Shown: positions 18,808 to 28,545 of the stretch, piece after piece
How the letters are laid out: every line of letters begins with the position of its first letter
Position numbering within the stretch: position 1 is the first letter of the stretch
Assembly (NCBI GenBank): GCA_029245865.1
Contig: JAQWOM010000034.1
Coordinates: 62,001 to 126,000, forward strand
DNA: 64,000 nt
Direction: 5' to 3'
Origin: Planctomycetota bacterium
GTDB taxonomy: Bacteria; Planctomycetota; B15-G4
The notes under the pieces: generated by a model
The model's input: only the letters and a program-made list of their open reading frames with translations
The model's database searches: none
What the model was told of the DNA's origin: nothing
Translations under genes and position numbers: made by a program

Positions 18808-19197
18808 ATGGACCTGAAATCTGTTTCGACGGACGATTTGAATCGTGAGATCAAGCGGCGTACGTCAGAGGCGGCCAAGCTTTATCAAAAGCGCGATCAA
18901 ATGCTCGAGGAGTTGGCCGCTCTCGATGAACGCTTGAACCAGTCTGGCGGGGACACGGCCAATCCGCGTCGGTCCAGTTTTGGCCGGCGGCTCAAGAACG
19001 CCATGACGCTGGGGGATGCCCTGGCTGAATCGATGGAAATTCGTGCCCAGGTGAGTCCCGCAGAAGCCGCTGATTTGGTGATCGCAAATGGCTATCAGAC
19101 GGTGTCGCGTCATTTCAATATGATGGTGAGCAACACGCTTGCCAAGGACTCCCGCTTCAGGCGGGTTTTTCGCGGCCAGTATGAGCGCGTTTCCTGA
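18808..19197 (+). CDS. Small protein: coiled coil plus HARE-like winged helix
   Basis: 129 aa. Residues 1-50 are charged and helical (probably coiled coil: LNREIKRRTSEAAKLYQKRDQ). Residues 63-129 resemble the HARE/HB1-ASXL winged-helix pattern: LKNAMTLGDALAESM, SPAEAADLVIANGY, then F-x(3)-V and a final F/Y-RGQYERV motif. I know similar proteins as common in planctomycetes, with function unproven and DNA binding or nucleoid association inferred. It stands alone, with 320 nt upstream and 64 nt before the next gene. Confidence 0.7.
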   Translation: MDLKSVSTDDLNREIKRRTSEAAKLYQKRDQMLEELAALDERLNQSGGDTANPRRSSFGRRLKNAMTLGDALAESMEIRAQVSPAEAADLVIANGYQTVSRHFNMMVSNTLAKDSRFRRVFRGQYERVS

Positions 19198-19261
19198 GGC
19201 GAGTCTTTCACAATGCGGTTCCCGCCGAGCGGCGTGGAGCCCAACATGGGCATGAACAACA

Positions 19262-19837
19262 ATGGTCAGAATTGACAAGATCTATACACGTGGCGGTGAC
19301 GGTGGCATGACGTCGCTGGGCGACGGGACACGAGTCTCTAAATCTTGCTCGCGCATTGCTGCTTACGGCGATGTGGACGAGTTGAATGCTGTGCTCGGGA
19401 TGTGTTTGGATCAAGTCTCCGACGCTTCCGAGCGCGCTCTGCTCATAGACGTGCAGCATGAGCTGTTTGATCTCGGTGCAGACCTTTGCACTCCGCCGGC
19501 GGCTGACTCCGACAAGAAGGCCTTGCGTATCGGGGCTGAAGCCGTCAAACGGCTCGAGGCCGCCATCGATTCGGCCAATGAGAACCTCGCCCCGCTGTTG
19601 AGTTTTATTCTTCCTGGCGGAACGCCGCTGGCCAGTGTCTATCACCTCGGGCGTACCGTGTGTCGGCGCGCCGAGCGAGGCATGCAGCGGCTTGCAGAAG
19701 ATGAAGGCCATGAGGCGGTCAATCCATCTGCTCTTGAGTACGTGAACAGGCTGTCCGACCTGTTGTTCGTGCTGGCCCGTCGGGCTGCTGGTCAGGATGA
19801 AGTGCTCTGGAAGCCAGGGCACGCGGCGTCCACATGA
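19262..19837 (+). CDS. Cob(I)alamin adenosyltransferase, PduO type
   Basis: 191 aa. It adenosylates cob(I)alamin with ATP to make coenzyme B12. The ATP-binding N-terminus YTRGGDGGMTSLGDG is an easily recognised variant of the TRxGDxGxT motif, followed by RIAAYGDVDELNAVLG and, near the C-terminus, ARTVCRRAER-type helices (here GRTVCRRAERGM) and NRLSDLLFVLAR. No B12-dependent enzyme is nearby. The start has only a weak ribosome site. The stop overlaps the DUF423 gene by 4 nt. Confidence 0.94.
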   Translation: MVRIDKIYTRGGDGGMTSLGDGTRVSKSCSRIAAYGDVDELNAVLGMCLDQVSDASERALLIDVQHELFDLGADLCTPPAADSDKKALRIGAEAVKRLEAAIDSANENLAPLLSFILPGGTPLASVYHLGRTVCRRAERGMQRLAEDEGHEAVNPSALEYVNRLSDLLFVLARRAAGQDEVLWKPGHAAST

Positions 19838-20193
19838 ATCCCGCCGTCGTCGGAGCCATTCTCGGTGGACTTGGCGTGACGTTTGGCGCCTTTGGCGCTC
19901 ATATTTTGAAGAGCAAGCTGGCGGTAGACCGTCTCGAAATTTTCGAAACAGGCGTGAGATATCAACTGATTCACGCATTGGCATTGCTGGCGGTTGCCGC
20001 CTTGCTGCGCCAGAATCCCGAAGCGGCTGGTCGCCCGACCTGGCTCTTTCTGTGCGGGACAGTTGTCTTCAGCGGAACGCTCTATGCCTTGGCGCTGGGC
20101 GCTCCGAAGTGGTTAGGCGCCATCACGCCGGTTGGCGGACTCGCTCTCATCGGTGGGTGGATCGCGCTGGCATTCGCCGTGCGCCAGAGCTGA
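19834..20193 (+). CDS. DUF423 family membrane protein
   Basis: 119 aa, four hydrophobic helices. The N-terminus GGLGVTFGAFGAHILKSKL and the segment FETGVRYQLIHALALLAVA are the DUF423 signature, and the C-terminal half has TPVGGLALIGGWIALA. It is an inner-membrane protein of unknown function. The ATG overlaps the upstream stop (ATGA), so it is translationally coupled to the adenosyltransferase gene. Confidence 0.92.
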   Translation: MNPAVVGAILGGLGVTFGAFGAHILKSKLAVDRLEIFETGVRYQLIHALALLAVAALLRQNPEAAGRPTWLFLCGTVVFSGTLYALALGAPKWLGAITPVGGLALIGGWIALAFAVRQS

Positions 20194-20197
20194 TTTC

Positions 20198-21358
20198 ATG
20201 GGGCGGTCGCGTTCACAATCCAAGCGCCATGACATCGGTTTCACGGTGTTGAGGGAGGATGCCTCAGGAGCCCGCCGGACTCGGTTTCAGACGACCCACG
20301 GCGCAATCGAAACCCCTGCTTTCATGCCCGTGGGGACGCAGGGTGCCGTCAAGGCTGTCCTGCCTCGTGATCTTGCAGAGATCGGCTCAGACGTCGTTCT
20401 CGCCAACACATATCACCTGAGTCTCGATGACCGCACAGACCTGGTGGAGCGTGCGGGAGGCCTCCACTCGTTCATGAATTGGAACAAATCCATTCTTACG
20501 GATTCCGGAGGATTCCAGGTGTTCAGTCTGCCGGGGTCGAAGATCACGGAAGACGGAGTGTCCTTTCCGATCGGTGAGGGGAAGCCTCGATACCTTCTGG
20601 ACCCCGAGACATCGATGGATGTGCAGCGCCGTCTCGGCGCCGACATCGTGATGGCCTTTGACGAATGCTGTCCACACGACGCGCCGCGAAAGTATGTCAC
20701 GGCGAGTTCAGACCGCACGGCCCGTTGGGCGCAACGATGCCTGGACCAGAAGTTGGCGTCACACCAATTGCTGTTCGGAATCGTCCAGGGTGGTGTTCAC
20801 GAAGATCTCCGGCAACGCAGTGCAGCTCAGATCACCGACATGGATTTCGATGGTTTCGCGATTGGCGGGGTGAGTGTCGGAGAGGGTCACGACCTGATGG
20901 TTTCAGTGACGCGCTGGACAGCACCCCACCTTCCGCAAGACAAGCCCCGGTACCTGATGGGCGTTGGACTCCCCGAAGACATTCTCGAGGCGGTCGAAAG
21001 CGGCATGGACATGTTCGACTGCGTGATTCCAACGCGTTACGCCCGGGGTGGCACCTTGTTCACCAGGAAAGGGCGCTTGCGGATCGGGGACCGGACTCAT
21101 CGGCATGACACGGGGCCGGTGGATGGCAAGTGCGCTTGCTACACCTGCACTCACTACAGCCGCCTGGTGTTGCGGCATCTTCACTACGCCCATGAACCGG
21201 TTTTCGAGACTCTTGCGAGCCTGCACAACCTCCAGTTCTACGAGGATCTGATGGCGGGTTGCCGGCATGAAATCGAGCGGAATCGCTTCGGGGCCTGGAA
21301 AGCCGCGTGGATACGGCGCTATCGCGGCGGAGACGGTGGGAAAGGAAGGGGGGCCTAA
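20198..21358 (+). CDS. tgt: Queuine/preQ1 tRNA-guanine transglycosylase
   Basis: 386 aa, normal for bacterial Tgt, which exchanges G34 of GUN-anticodon tRNAs for preQ1. Motifs are TPAFMPVGTQGAVKA, TDSGGFQVFSL, AFDECCP (near the substrate Asp), GGVSVGEGHDLM, the nucleophile region FDCVIPTRYARGG and the zinc site CACYTCTHYSRLVLRHL. The ATG at 20198, 4 nt after the DUF423 stop, gives the right N-terminus; the open frame extending upstream does not. Both tRNAs seen in this window are plausible context: tRNA-Asn(GTT) is a Tgt substrate class. Confidence 0.97.
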   Translation: MGRSRSQSKRHDIGFTVLREDASGARRTRFQTTHGAIETPAFMPVGTQGAVKAVLPRDLAEIGSDVVLANTYHLSLDDRTDLVERAGGLHSFMNWNKSILTDSGGFQVFSLPGSKITEDGVSFPIGEGKPRYLLDPETSMDVQRRLGADIVMAFDECCPHDAPRKYVTASSDRTARWAQRCLDQKLASHQLLFGIVQGGVHEDLRQRSAAQITDMDFDGFAIGGVSVGEGHDLMVSVTRWTAPHLPQDKPRYLMGVGLPEDILEAVESGMDMFDCVIPTRYARGGTLFTRKGRLRIGDRTHRHDTGPVDGKCACYTCTHYSRLVLRHLHYAHEPVFETLASLHNLQFYEDLMAGCRHEIERNRFGAWKAAWIRRYRGGDGGKGRGA

Positions 21359-21437
21359 ACTCCCGTGGGTTGTTGGTCGATGGAGGCCCCATAGGCGCCA
21401 ATCTGGTGCTGAATCGCTTGTTTGTGGAGGTTCTTCC

Positions 21438-22244
21438 ATGTCGCATTCGCCCGTCCACGCTCGAGTCCTTTGGGCAATCCCTGCCTTGTTGTTGCTGGTG
21501 AGTTGCGGCGGCTTGACCAGAAACATGCAGCCTTTCGACGTCTCCGATCAGAACGGGCACGTGTTCGTGGGTGGCCTTCCGGTGGATCACCAGCGCGAGG
21601 TGTCTCTGTCTGGTGATTGGGAGGATGGAGACGTTGCGATGATTCTGATCTCGCCTACGGCCTCGGTCGATCTCGTGGGTTGTCCCGGGGCAACTTTTGA
21701 ACTGGTCGTTGACCTGTACACCGAATTCGAAGCGGATGGTGGTGTGGAATTGGCGGACGGAGTGCTTTCCGTCTGGTCCGAAAAGAAGGGCGCTGTGCTC
21801 GTGAACGGGATTCGCGGTCGCGTGCCTGAAGGGATTCGGCTCGAGGTTCGATCTGCAACAGGCGACGTCTGGTTGTCCAGTTTTACGGGCGAACAAGACC
21901 TGCATGTTGAGGTGGGGACCGGAGCCGTGGCAGTCAAAGACTGCGATGTGAATCAGATGGTCGTGAGCACCGGGACAGGCGAAGTGCGCATGAGTGATTG
22001 CACTGCGGAAACGGTCAGTATGGATCTCGGTGTGGGCTCTTTAGCCGCCTCGAATTGCGTCCTTGAAGACTTTCAGGGGGATTCCGGGACGGGCAATTTC
22101 TACTTCCATGGGAGCCGGCTGGGACGGGCTTCCTTTGTCTCTGCGGTGGGGGACGTCCAGCTCACGGACACGGTGATCAGCGATCTGAGCAACTCGTTGG
22201 GCACAGGCACTGTTGAGGTGACGGTGACCGGTCAGAGGCGCTAG
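21438..22244 (+). CDS. DUF4097-like beta-helical lipoprotein
   Basis: 268 aa from the ATG at 21438, which has GGAGG (21426-21430) upstream. The first 26 residues are a lipoprotein signal with lipobox LLVSC. The C-terminal ~130 residues are repeats of alternating short beta strands with G/D/S turns (SATGDVWL, GTGAVAVKD, GTGEVRMSD, GVGSLAASN), the hallmark of DUF4097 'putative adhesin' beta-helices. It is probably anchored in a membrane facing the periplasm. The function is unknown. Confidence 0.8.
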   Translation: MSHSPVHARVLWAIPALLLLVSCGGLTRNMQPFDVSDQNGHVFVGGLPVDHQREVSLSGDWEDGDVAMILISPTASVDLVGCPGATFELVVDLYTEFEADGGVELADGVLSVWSEKKGAVLVNGIRGRVPEGIRLEVRSATGDVWLSSFTGEQDLHVEVGTGAVAVKDCDVNQMVVSTGTGEVRMSDCTAETVSMDLGVGSLAASNCVLEDFQGDSGTGNFYFHGSRLGRASFVSAVGDVQLTDTVISDLSNSLGTGTVEVTVTGQRR

Positions 22245-22273
22245 GGCTCCCGGTTCGGGCTCATGTCGCTTGC

Positions 22274-22309
22274 TTGACCCTCTATATCAGCGTGTTATGA
22301 TGCGCTGAT
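22274..22309 (+). promoter_or_regulatory. Near-consensus promoter with inverted-repeat operator, leaderless start
   Basis: TTGACC (22274-22279), 16 nt, TATGAT (22296-22301), preceded by TG-T at the extended -10 position. The predicted +1 is about 22308, the A of the gene's own ATG. A perfect inverted repeat, ATCAGCG (22286-22292) and CGCTGAT (22303-22309), brackets the -10 box and ends inside the start codon. No Shine-Dalgarno is present. This is the expected layout of an autorepressed, leaderless ArsR-family gene. Confidence 0.7.
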
Positions 22310-23267
22310 GACATCGGTGGAATCGATTCCCTATGCCCTGCGGGCTCTTTCGGACGAAACACGGCTGAGGATCCTCAGCCTGCTTCAGAAGGCCGAGCTT
22401 TCCGTGGGCGAGATTGCTCGCTGCCTTGCGACGGGCCAGAGCCGGATCAGCAATCACCTGAAGATCCTTCGCGAAATGGGCTGGATTGGGGAGCGTCACG
22501 AAGGCAGCTACACCTTCTGCCGTCTGGAAGTGCCGACAGGTCATCTGGGGAATCTGTGGGAGGCCCTCGCACCTTCTCTGGAATCACTGGGCCACCGGGA
22601 TGCAGACCAGGCACGGTTGGCGGTGGTGTTGGCAGAGCGGACCGACACGCGGGCTTTCTTCGACCGGATTGCAGGTGACTGGGACGTGATCGGAAGCGAC
22701 TTCGAGACCGGTACCGGTCGCCTTGAAGCGCTCGGTTGCCTGGTGTCTCCGCAGTTGGTGGTGGCAGATATCGGGTGCGGCACCGGTTATCTCGCGGGAG
22801 CGCTGGGCAGTCACGTCCGCCGATTGATCTGTGTGGACTCCAGTGAAGCCATGCTGAGTAAAGCACGTGACAACCTGAACTCATTGGACTGCGAGCTCGA
22901 GTTCCGCGAGGGAGTCATGGAAGCCCTTCCCCTCGCAGACAACGAGGTCGACGCCGCCTGCGCACACATGGTGCTGCATCACTTGGCAGACTCGCGACCC
23001 GGCCTGAAAGAACTTGCGCGAACCGTGAAGCCAGGCGGGACAGTGGTGTGTCTCGAGATGCTTCCTCACCACGAAACCTGGATGCACGAAACCATGGCGG
23101 ACACCCGCCTTGGTATTGAGCCTGAAGTTCTTGATGACGACCTGCGTGCTGTTGGTTTGAGTGACATTCGCCGCCAGATGCTCACGGATCGCTATGTCGT
23201 CGAAAGCCCCGCAGGCAAGAGTATCCGCCTTCCTCTCTATTTGACCCGAGCTCGATGCCCGGACTGA
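22308..23267 (+). CDS. ArsR-type regulator fused to SAM-dependent methyltransferase domain
   Basis: 319 aa. Residues 1-90 are an ArsR winged helix (LSVGEIARCLATGQSRISNHLKIL is split here into SVGEIARCLATG and SRISNHLKIL). It has no ELCVC metal site, so it is not a classic metal sensor. Residues ~110-300 are a class I methyltransferase fold, with motif I VADIGCGTGYLAG near 152 and the acidic post-I residue in ICVDSSEAML. The gene sits 70 nt before the SAH hydrolase gene. I infer a repressor that senses SAM or SAH through the methyltransferase domain, comparable to the SahR type of ArsR regulator. Real methyltransferase activity is not excluded. Confidence 0.88.
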   Translation: MTSVESIPYALRALSDETRLRILSLLQKAELSVGEIARCLATGQSRISNHLKILREMGWIGERHEGSYTFCRLEVPTGHLGNLWEALAPSLESLGHRDADQARLAVVLAERTDTRAFFDRIAGDWDVIGSDFETGTGRLEALGCLVSPQLVVADIGCGTGYLAGALGSHVRRLICVDSSEAMLSKARDNLNSLDCELEFREGVMEALPLADNEVDAACAHMVLHHLADSRPGLKELARTVKPGGTVVCLEMLPHHETWMHETMADTRLGIEPEVLDDDLRAVGLSDIRRQMLTDRYVVESPAGKSIRLPLYLTRARCPD

Positions 23268-23337
23268 CTCATTCGCCGAACTCCACACAGGGGCTCTGCA
23301 AACTCCTTTACCATCAACCGAAAATCGGAGATAGATC

Positions 23338-24660
<1,323 letters not shown>

Positions 24661-24702
24661 CGGTCGTCATCTGGTCTGGCTGTCCGTTGTGATATGCCTT
24701 GC

Positions 24703-24770
24703 CCCGGGCCGGTTCTGCCATTGCGCGGAATCGGCCCGGGTGCTTGTTATGCTGCGTTGTTTCTGCTTTT
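24703..24770 (+). terminator. Strong hairpin terminator after ahcY
   Basis: A 13-bp stem (24703-24715 with 24728-24740, CCCGGGCCG core, one G-U pair) has a 12-nt loop. It is followed by T-rich sequence (TGCTTGTTATG... TTGTTTCTGCTTTT). It lies 42 nt after the stop codon and separates the ahcY unit from mrp. Confidence 0.65.
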
Positions 24771-24817
24771 GATGCAGGAAATTCCAGCTAACTTCTCGCT
24801 CTCTACCGAGGTGTGCC

Positions 24818-25906
24818 GTGCCAAGTACGCAGGATGTTTACTCCGCCCTGAAATCTGTCCCCATGCCTGAACTCGGGGCCGACAAGGACGTGGTCAGTGC
24901 TGCCGCCGTGCGCAACCTCGTGATCTCCGGTGGCGCCGTGTCTTTCGATCTGGTGCTTGCCATCGGGGACGGCGTGCCTGAAGAGCGCGTGCAAGAGCGT
25001 CAGGCTGCGTGCGAGAGTGCGGTCAAGGGTTTGGCGGGCGTGACGAGTGTTCACGTCAAAACATCGGTGCGTCCCGTGCCTGTCGCCAATCAGCGTTCCA
25101 TCATGCCTCATGTCAAGCACGTGATTGCGGTGGCGAGTGGCAAGGGAGGCGTGGGCAAGAGTACGACGGCAGCCAATCTTGCCGTTGCACTGCATCGCCA
25201 GGGGCATCGTGTCGGGCTTCTAGACGCAGATATTTACGGCCCTTCCGTTCCCACGATGTTTGGTGTGTCTGGGCGCCCCGAGCCGGCGGGCGAGAAGCAG
25301 ATTCATCCCATGCATGCGCATGGGATCTCTCTGATGAGCATTGGGTTTCTTGTGGATCCTGATACCCCCATGGTCTGGCGTGGACCCATGGTGCATGGCG
25401 CATTGACGCAGTTCATGGAGCAGGTTGTCTGGGGTGAACTCGATTACGTTGTGGTCGACATGCCGCCGGGGACTGGCGATGCCCAACTGACGCTGACGCA
25501 AAAGGCACCGTTGTCCGGCGCTGTGATCGTGACGACGCCTCAAGAGGTCTCGCTCGTGGATGCACGCAAAGGGCTCAAGATGTTCGAGCAGGTCAAGGTG
25601 CCTGTGCTGGGGATCATCGAAAACATGTCTTACTTCGTGTGTAACTCCTGCGATGCCGAGCACGATATTTTTCTGCGGGGCGGTGGTCGGCGGGCGGCAG
25701 AAGAGATGTCCGTTCCTTTCCTCGGCGAGATTCCACTGCAGTCAGGAATCGCTGCCAGTGGTGATGGAGGTCTTCCGATCGTGCTTAGCGCGCCGGAGAG
25801 TGCAGCCAGCAAGGCGTTTCTCGAACTGGCGAGCACTCTTCACAAGCGCCTCGGCCATGCAGGCGCGGAGCCCTCGGGACTTCAGTCGATGGCCTGGAAA
25901 GATTGA
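24818..25906 (+). CDS. mrp: Mrp/NBP35 family iron-sulfur carrier ATPase
   Basis: 362 aa. It has an N-terminal DUF59/MIP18-like region (1-90), then a deviant Walker A P-loop ASGKGGVGKSTT near residue 106, VGLLDADIYGPS, and DMPPGTGDAQLT. The paired cysteines that bind the Fe-S cluster between subunits are in YFVCNSCDAE, near residue 272. It is a scaffold/carrier for [4Fe-4S] cluster delivery. The GTG start is preceded by GAGGTG. It is coupled to a DUF971 gene, a frequent Mrp neighbour or fusion partner. Confidence 0.95.
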   Translation: MPSTQDVYSALKSVPMPELGADKDVVSAAAVRNLVISGGAVSFDLVLAIGDGVPEERVQERQAACESAVKGLAGVTSVHVKTSVRPVPVANQRSIMPHVKHVIAVASGKGGVGKSTTAANLAVALHRQGHRVGLLDADIYGPSVPTMFGVSGRPEPAGEKQIHPMHAHGISLMSIGFLVDPDTPMVWRGPMVHGALTQFMEQVVWGELDYVVVDMPPGTGDAQLTLTQKAPLSGAVIVTTPQEVSLVDARKGLKMFEQVKVPVLGIIENMSYFVCNSCDAEHDIFLRGGGRRAAEEMSVPFLGEIPLQSGIAASGDGGLPIVLSAPESAASKAFLELASTLHKRLGHAGAEPSGLQSMAWKD

Positions 25907-26247
25907 TGGAAGTCCGGGACGGTCTTTCACCTGTCGGGCTCGGCCAAGATGGCCCGAGCGTGCTCACGGTCGATTGGAGCAACGGCCATCAGGGGCGCCT
26001 TGGTGTCCGCCATCTACGGCTGGCTTGTCCATGCGCGCAGTGTGTCGACGAATGGACGGGAGAAAAGACTCTCGATCCCGATTCAGTTCCTGATTCTGTC
26101 AGGCCTATCAGCATAGACCCTGTCGGGCTGTACGGTATTCAGATTGAATGGAGTGATGGGCATTCCACGGGCATCTATACGTATGAAACGCTGGGCAAGC
26201 TCTGTGCCTGCCCTGATTGCACGCCAACTGGAGAAACCCCGATATGA
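25906..26247 (+). CDS. DUF971 (GBBH-like) small protein
   Basis: 113 aa. It has the gamma-butyrobetaine-hydroxylase N-terminal-like fold typical of DUF971: [27 protein letters not shown], shown here in parts as [11 protein letters not shown] and LACPCAQC, then [17 protein letters not shown] and CACPDC. The two cysteine pairs could bind metal. The ATG shares one base with the mrp stop; a TTG one codon earlier is possible. DUF971 domains are often next to or fused to Mrp, so a role in Fe-S cluster handling is inferred. Confidence 0.85.
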   Translation: MEVRDGLSPVGLGQDGPSVLTVDWSNGHQGRLGVRHLRLACPCAQCVDEWTGEKTLDPDSVPDSVRPISIDPVGLYGIQIEWSDGHSTGIYTYETLGKLCACPDCTPTGETPI

Positions 26248-27485
26248 GTGAACTGTCGGATGCCGACCCAGAGATTTACGCAGCCATCGCAGCCGAGAGC
26301 CGGCGCCAACATGCCGACCTCGAACTGATTGCCTCTGAAAACACCACATCCAGCGCGGTGCGGGAGGCGGTTGGATCGGTGCTCACGAACAAGTACGCAG
26401 AGGGCTACCCGGGGCGCCGGTACTACGGTGGATGCGAGCACGTCGACGTTGTTGAGAGGGTCGCGCGGGATCGCGCCAAAAAACTGTTTGGTTCTGAACG
26501 CGCGAACGTGCAGCCGCACTCCGGCAGCCAGGCCAACATGGCTGTGCTCATGGCGCTGCTCGAAACTGGCGACAGCTATCTGGCGATGGATTTGGCACAT
26601 GGGGGGCATCTCACCCATGGGCATCCTCTGAATTTTTCAGGTCGGCTCTACGCACCGATTGCCTATGGCGTCGACCGAGAAACAGAGCAGATCGATATGG
26701 ATGCCGTCGGAGCACTCGCTCGCGAACACCGGCCGAAACTCATAATCGCTGGTGCGAGTGCTTACTCCCGTTTCATTGATTTTGAAGCCTTTGCGGCCAT
26801 TGCCCAGGAGGTTGGAGCACTCTTGATGGTCGACATGGCGCACATTGCTGGCCTGGTGGCCGCAGGTGTTCACCCCAGCCCGGTGCCGCATGCTGATGTG
26901 GTGACGCTGACGACCCACAAGAGTCTGCGTGGCCCTCGAGGAGGCATGATCCTTTCTCAGGCCGGGCCCATGAAAGCGATCAACTCGCGCGTTTTTCCAG
27001 GGATTCAAGGTGGCCCGTTGATGCATGTCATTGCGGGAAAAGCCGTCGCACTGAAAGAGGCTGCTGAGCCCGCGTTCGTGGAATATCAACAGCGTGTGGT
27101 GGAAAGCGCTCGTGCGCTCGCCGAACAACTGGTCGAGAGGGGCGTTCGTCTTGTTTCTGGTGGAACAGACAATCATCTCGTTCTCGTGGATGTTGGGAGC
27201 AAGGGGCTGACCGGCGCAGATGCCGAAGAGGCTCTCGGGGCGGCGGGTCTGACCACGAACAAGAATATGATCCCTTACGACACTCAGCCTCCGATGAAGG
27301 CCTCGGGTATCCGCCTGGGGACACCCGCTTTGTGCACCCGGGGCTTTGGCCCCGAGGAACTGCGCCGCGTCGCAGATGCGATCGCCGACATACTCGAGGC
27401 GCCTGCCGATGAGGTCGTGCGTACTCGCGTGAAAGCTGTCGTCGCAGAACTGGTGGACGCTCATCCTCTGGCGACGCTCGTTTGA
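26244..27485 (+). CDS. glyA: Serine hydroxymethyltransferase
   Basis: 413 aa PLP enzyme making glycine and 5,10-methylene-THF from serine. It contains [26 protein letters not shown], the substrate region [13 protein letters not shown] and the PLP lysine in [13 protein letters not shown] near residue 225. The ATG at 26244 overlaps the DUF971 stop (ATGA); the longer frame adds nothing conserved. Together with ahcY upstream it places one-carbon metabolism on both sides of the Fe-S gene mrp. Confidence 0.98.
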   Translation: MSELSDADPEIYAAIAAESRRQHADLELIASENTTSSAVREAVGSVLTNKYAEGYPGRRYYGGCEHVDVVERVARDRAKKLFGSERANVQPHSGSQANMAVLMALLETGDSYLAMDLAHGGHLTHGHPLNFSGRLYAPIAYGVDRETEQIDMDAVGALAREHRPKLIIAGASAYSRFIDFEAFAAIAQEVGALLMVDMAHIAGLVAAGVHPSPVPHADVVTLTTHKSLRGPRGGMILSQAGPMKAINSRVFPGIQGGPLMHVIAGKAVALKEAAEPAFVEYQQRVVESARALAEQLVERGVRLVSGGTDNHLVLVDVGSKGLTGADAEEALGAAGLTTNKNMIPYDTQPPMKASGIRLGTPALCTRGFGPEELRRVADAIADILEAPADEVVRTRVKAVVAELVDAHPLATLV

Positions 27486-28189
27486 TGGCCGGGTCTCGAG
27501 AGACATACGTCGTCGACATCGAAACAGCCGGAGTTCCGTGGGGGACCTTGGACGAGAAGACGCGCGAGTACCTTCAGGGGCGCGCCAAGTCAGAGGCCGA
27601 GAAAGAGGGCGTGACGCATCGACTGGGCCTCGATCCAGGGACGGGCCGAGTGATCGTCATCGGGATGAAGAACATCACGGCCGATAAAAGCGGCGTGTTC
27701 GTGGAAGGCAAGTCTCGCGGGTGGGTCGATGAGGGCCCGGACGGCTTCAAGCGTTTCGATGGGGACGAACGGGAAATGCTGACAGAATTCTGGCGTATGT
27801 TGGGCACGAATGCAGGGCGCGTCGTGACCTACAACGGGCGTCAGTTCGACGGGCCCTTTCTGATGCTGCGGTCGGCCATCCTTGGTGTGGCGCCGACCAT
27901 GAACCTGGCTGGCTATCGATATTCGATGAACCCACACTGCGATCTGCAGGAGGTCTTGACCTTTCACGGCGCCTCGCGCCCGGTGTACAGCCTGGACTAC
28001 TGGTGTCGTCGCTTCGGGATCATGTCCCCCAAGGAGGCGGGCTTGGACGGATCTCTGGTGCAGGAGTACTACGACTCGGGTCGTATTCAGGAGATCGTGG
28101 AGTACTGCACACGGGACGTGGTGGCCACGGCCCAGCTTTACCAGAAGCTGGAATCTACGCTCCTTCCGCTGTTCGAGCGGAGTCGCTGA
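27485..28189 (+). CDS. Predicted 3'-5' exonuclease of the PolB-like DEDD type
   Basis: 234 aa. The acidic metal ligands are in order: YVVDIETAG (Exo I D and E), VVTYNGRQFDGPFL (Exo II D) and EYCTRDVVATAQLY (Exo III D with the upstream Tyr). This matches the PolB-exonuclease-related family (DNA_pol_B_exo2), stand-alone nucleases of uncertain substrate. The ATG shares one base with the glyA stop. The family could act on DNA or RNA; nothing local decides it. Confidence 0.82.
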   Translation: MAGSRETYVVDIETAGVPWGTLDEKTREYLQGRAKSEAEKEGVTHRLGLDPGTGRVIVIGMKNITADKSGVFVEGKSRGWVDEGPDGFKRFDGDEREMLTEFWRMLGTNAGRVVTYNGRQFDGPFLMLRSAILGVAPTMNLAGYRYSMNPHCDLQEVLTFHGASRPVYSLDYWCRRFGIMSPKEAGLDGSLVQEYYDSGRIQEIVEYCTRDVVATAQLYQKLESTLLPLFERSR

Positions 28190-28219
28190 GCAAGCTGACC
28201 GACGTTCAGGCGGGTCGTC

Positions 28220-28513
28220 TTACTTGTCGAGGCCGGACATCCGAGTCGGGCTCATCCAGCCAATGCCCCGGAGCACGCCCAGGACTTCGGTCCAGCTCGG
28301 AAATGTCTTGCCGGTCTTCCGCTTGTACTTGTCCATGGCCTTCAAGAACTGGAGTCGCTCGTATTCGAGCAACTCAGCATCTTCTGGGGGATCTTTGGGG
28401 CTGCGCCGCTTGGCAGAGCGGCTTGACGTGCGGGTAGACCCGCTCGCCTTGGCCTTGGACTTGGTCTTAGAAGAGGCCGAGGCGGCCTTGTCGGACTTCT
28501 TTGTCGTCACCAT
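28220..28513 (-). CDS. Small basic protein with Lys/Ser/Ala-rich N-terminus
   Basis: 97 aa. Residues 1-42 are low-complexity and highly basic (TKKSDKAASASSKTKSKAK and similar), reminiscent of histone-H1-like tails. The remaining part is a compact conserved-looking helix pair: LEYERLQFLKAMDKYKR, then FPSWTEVLGVLRGIGW. I recall similar short proteins in planctomycetes but no assigned function. Nucleic-acid binding is a guess from charge. It lies downstream of mtnA on the same strand (32 nt gap) and converges on the exonuclease gene. Confidence 0.6.
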   Translation of the reverse strand: MVTTKKSDKAASASSKTKSKAKASGSTRTSSRSAKRRSPKDPPEDAELLEYERLQFLKAMDKYKRKTGKTFPSWTEVLGVLRGIGWMSPTRMSGLDK

Positions 28514-28545
28514 GAGTGCGCTCCCGCGTGGGTGTTCTGTGGAGC

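Noticed and set aside
23268-23337. SAH riboswitch upstream of ahcY
   Set aside because: Only 70 nt are available and no paired-helix arrangement typical of that riboswitch is visible. Control by the upstream ArsR fusion is simpler.
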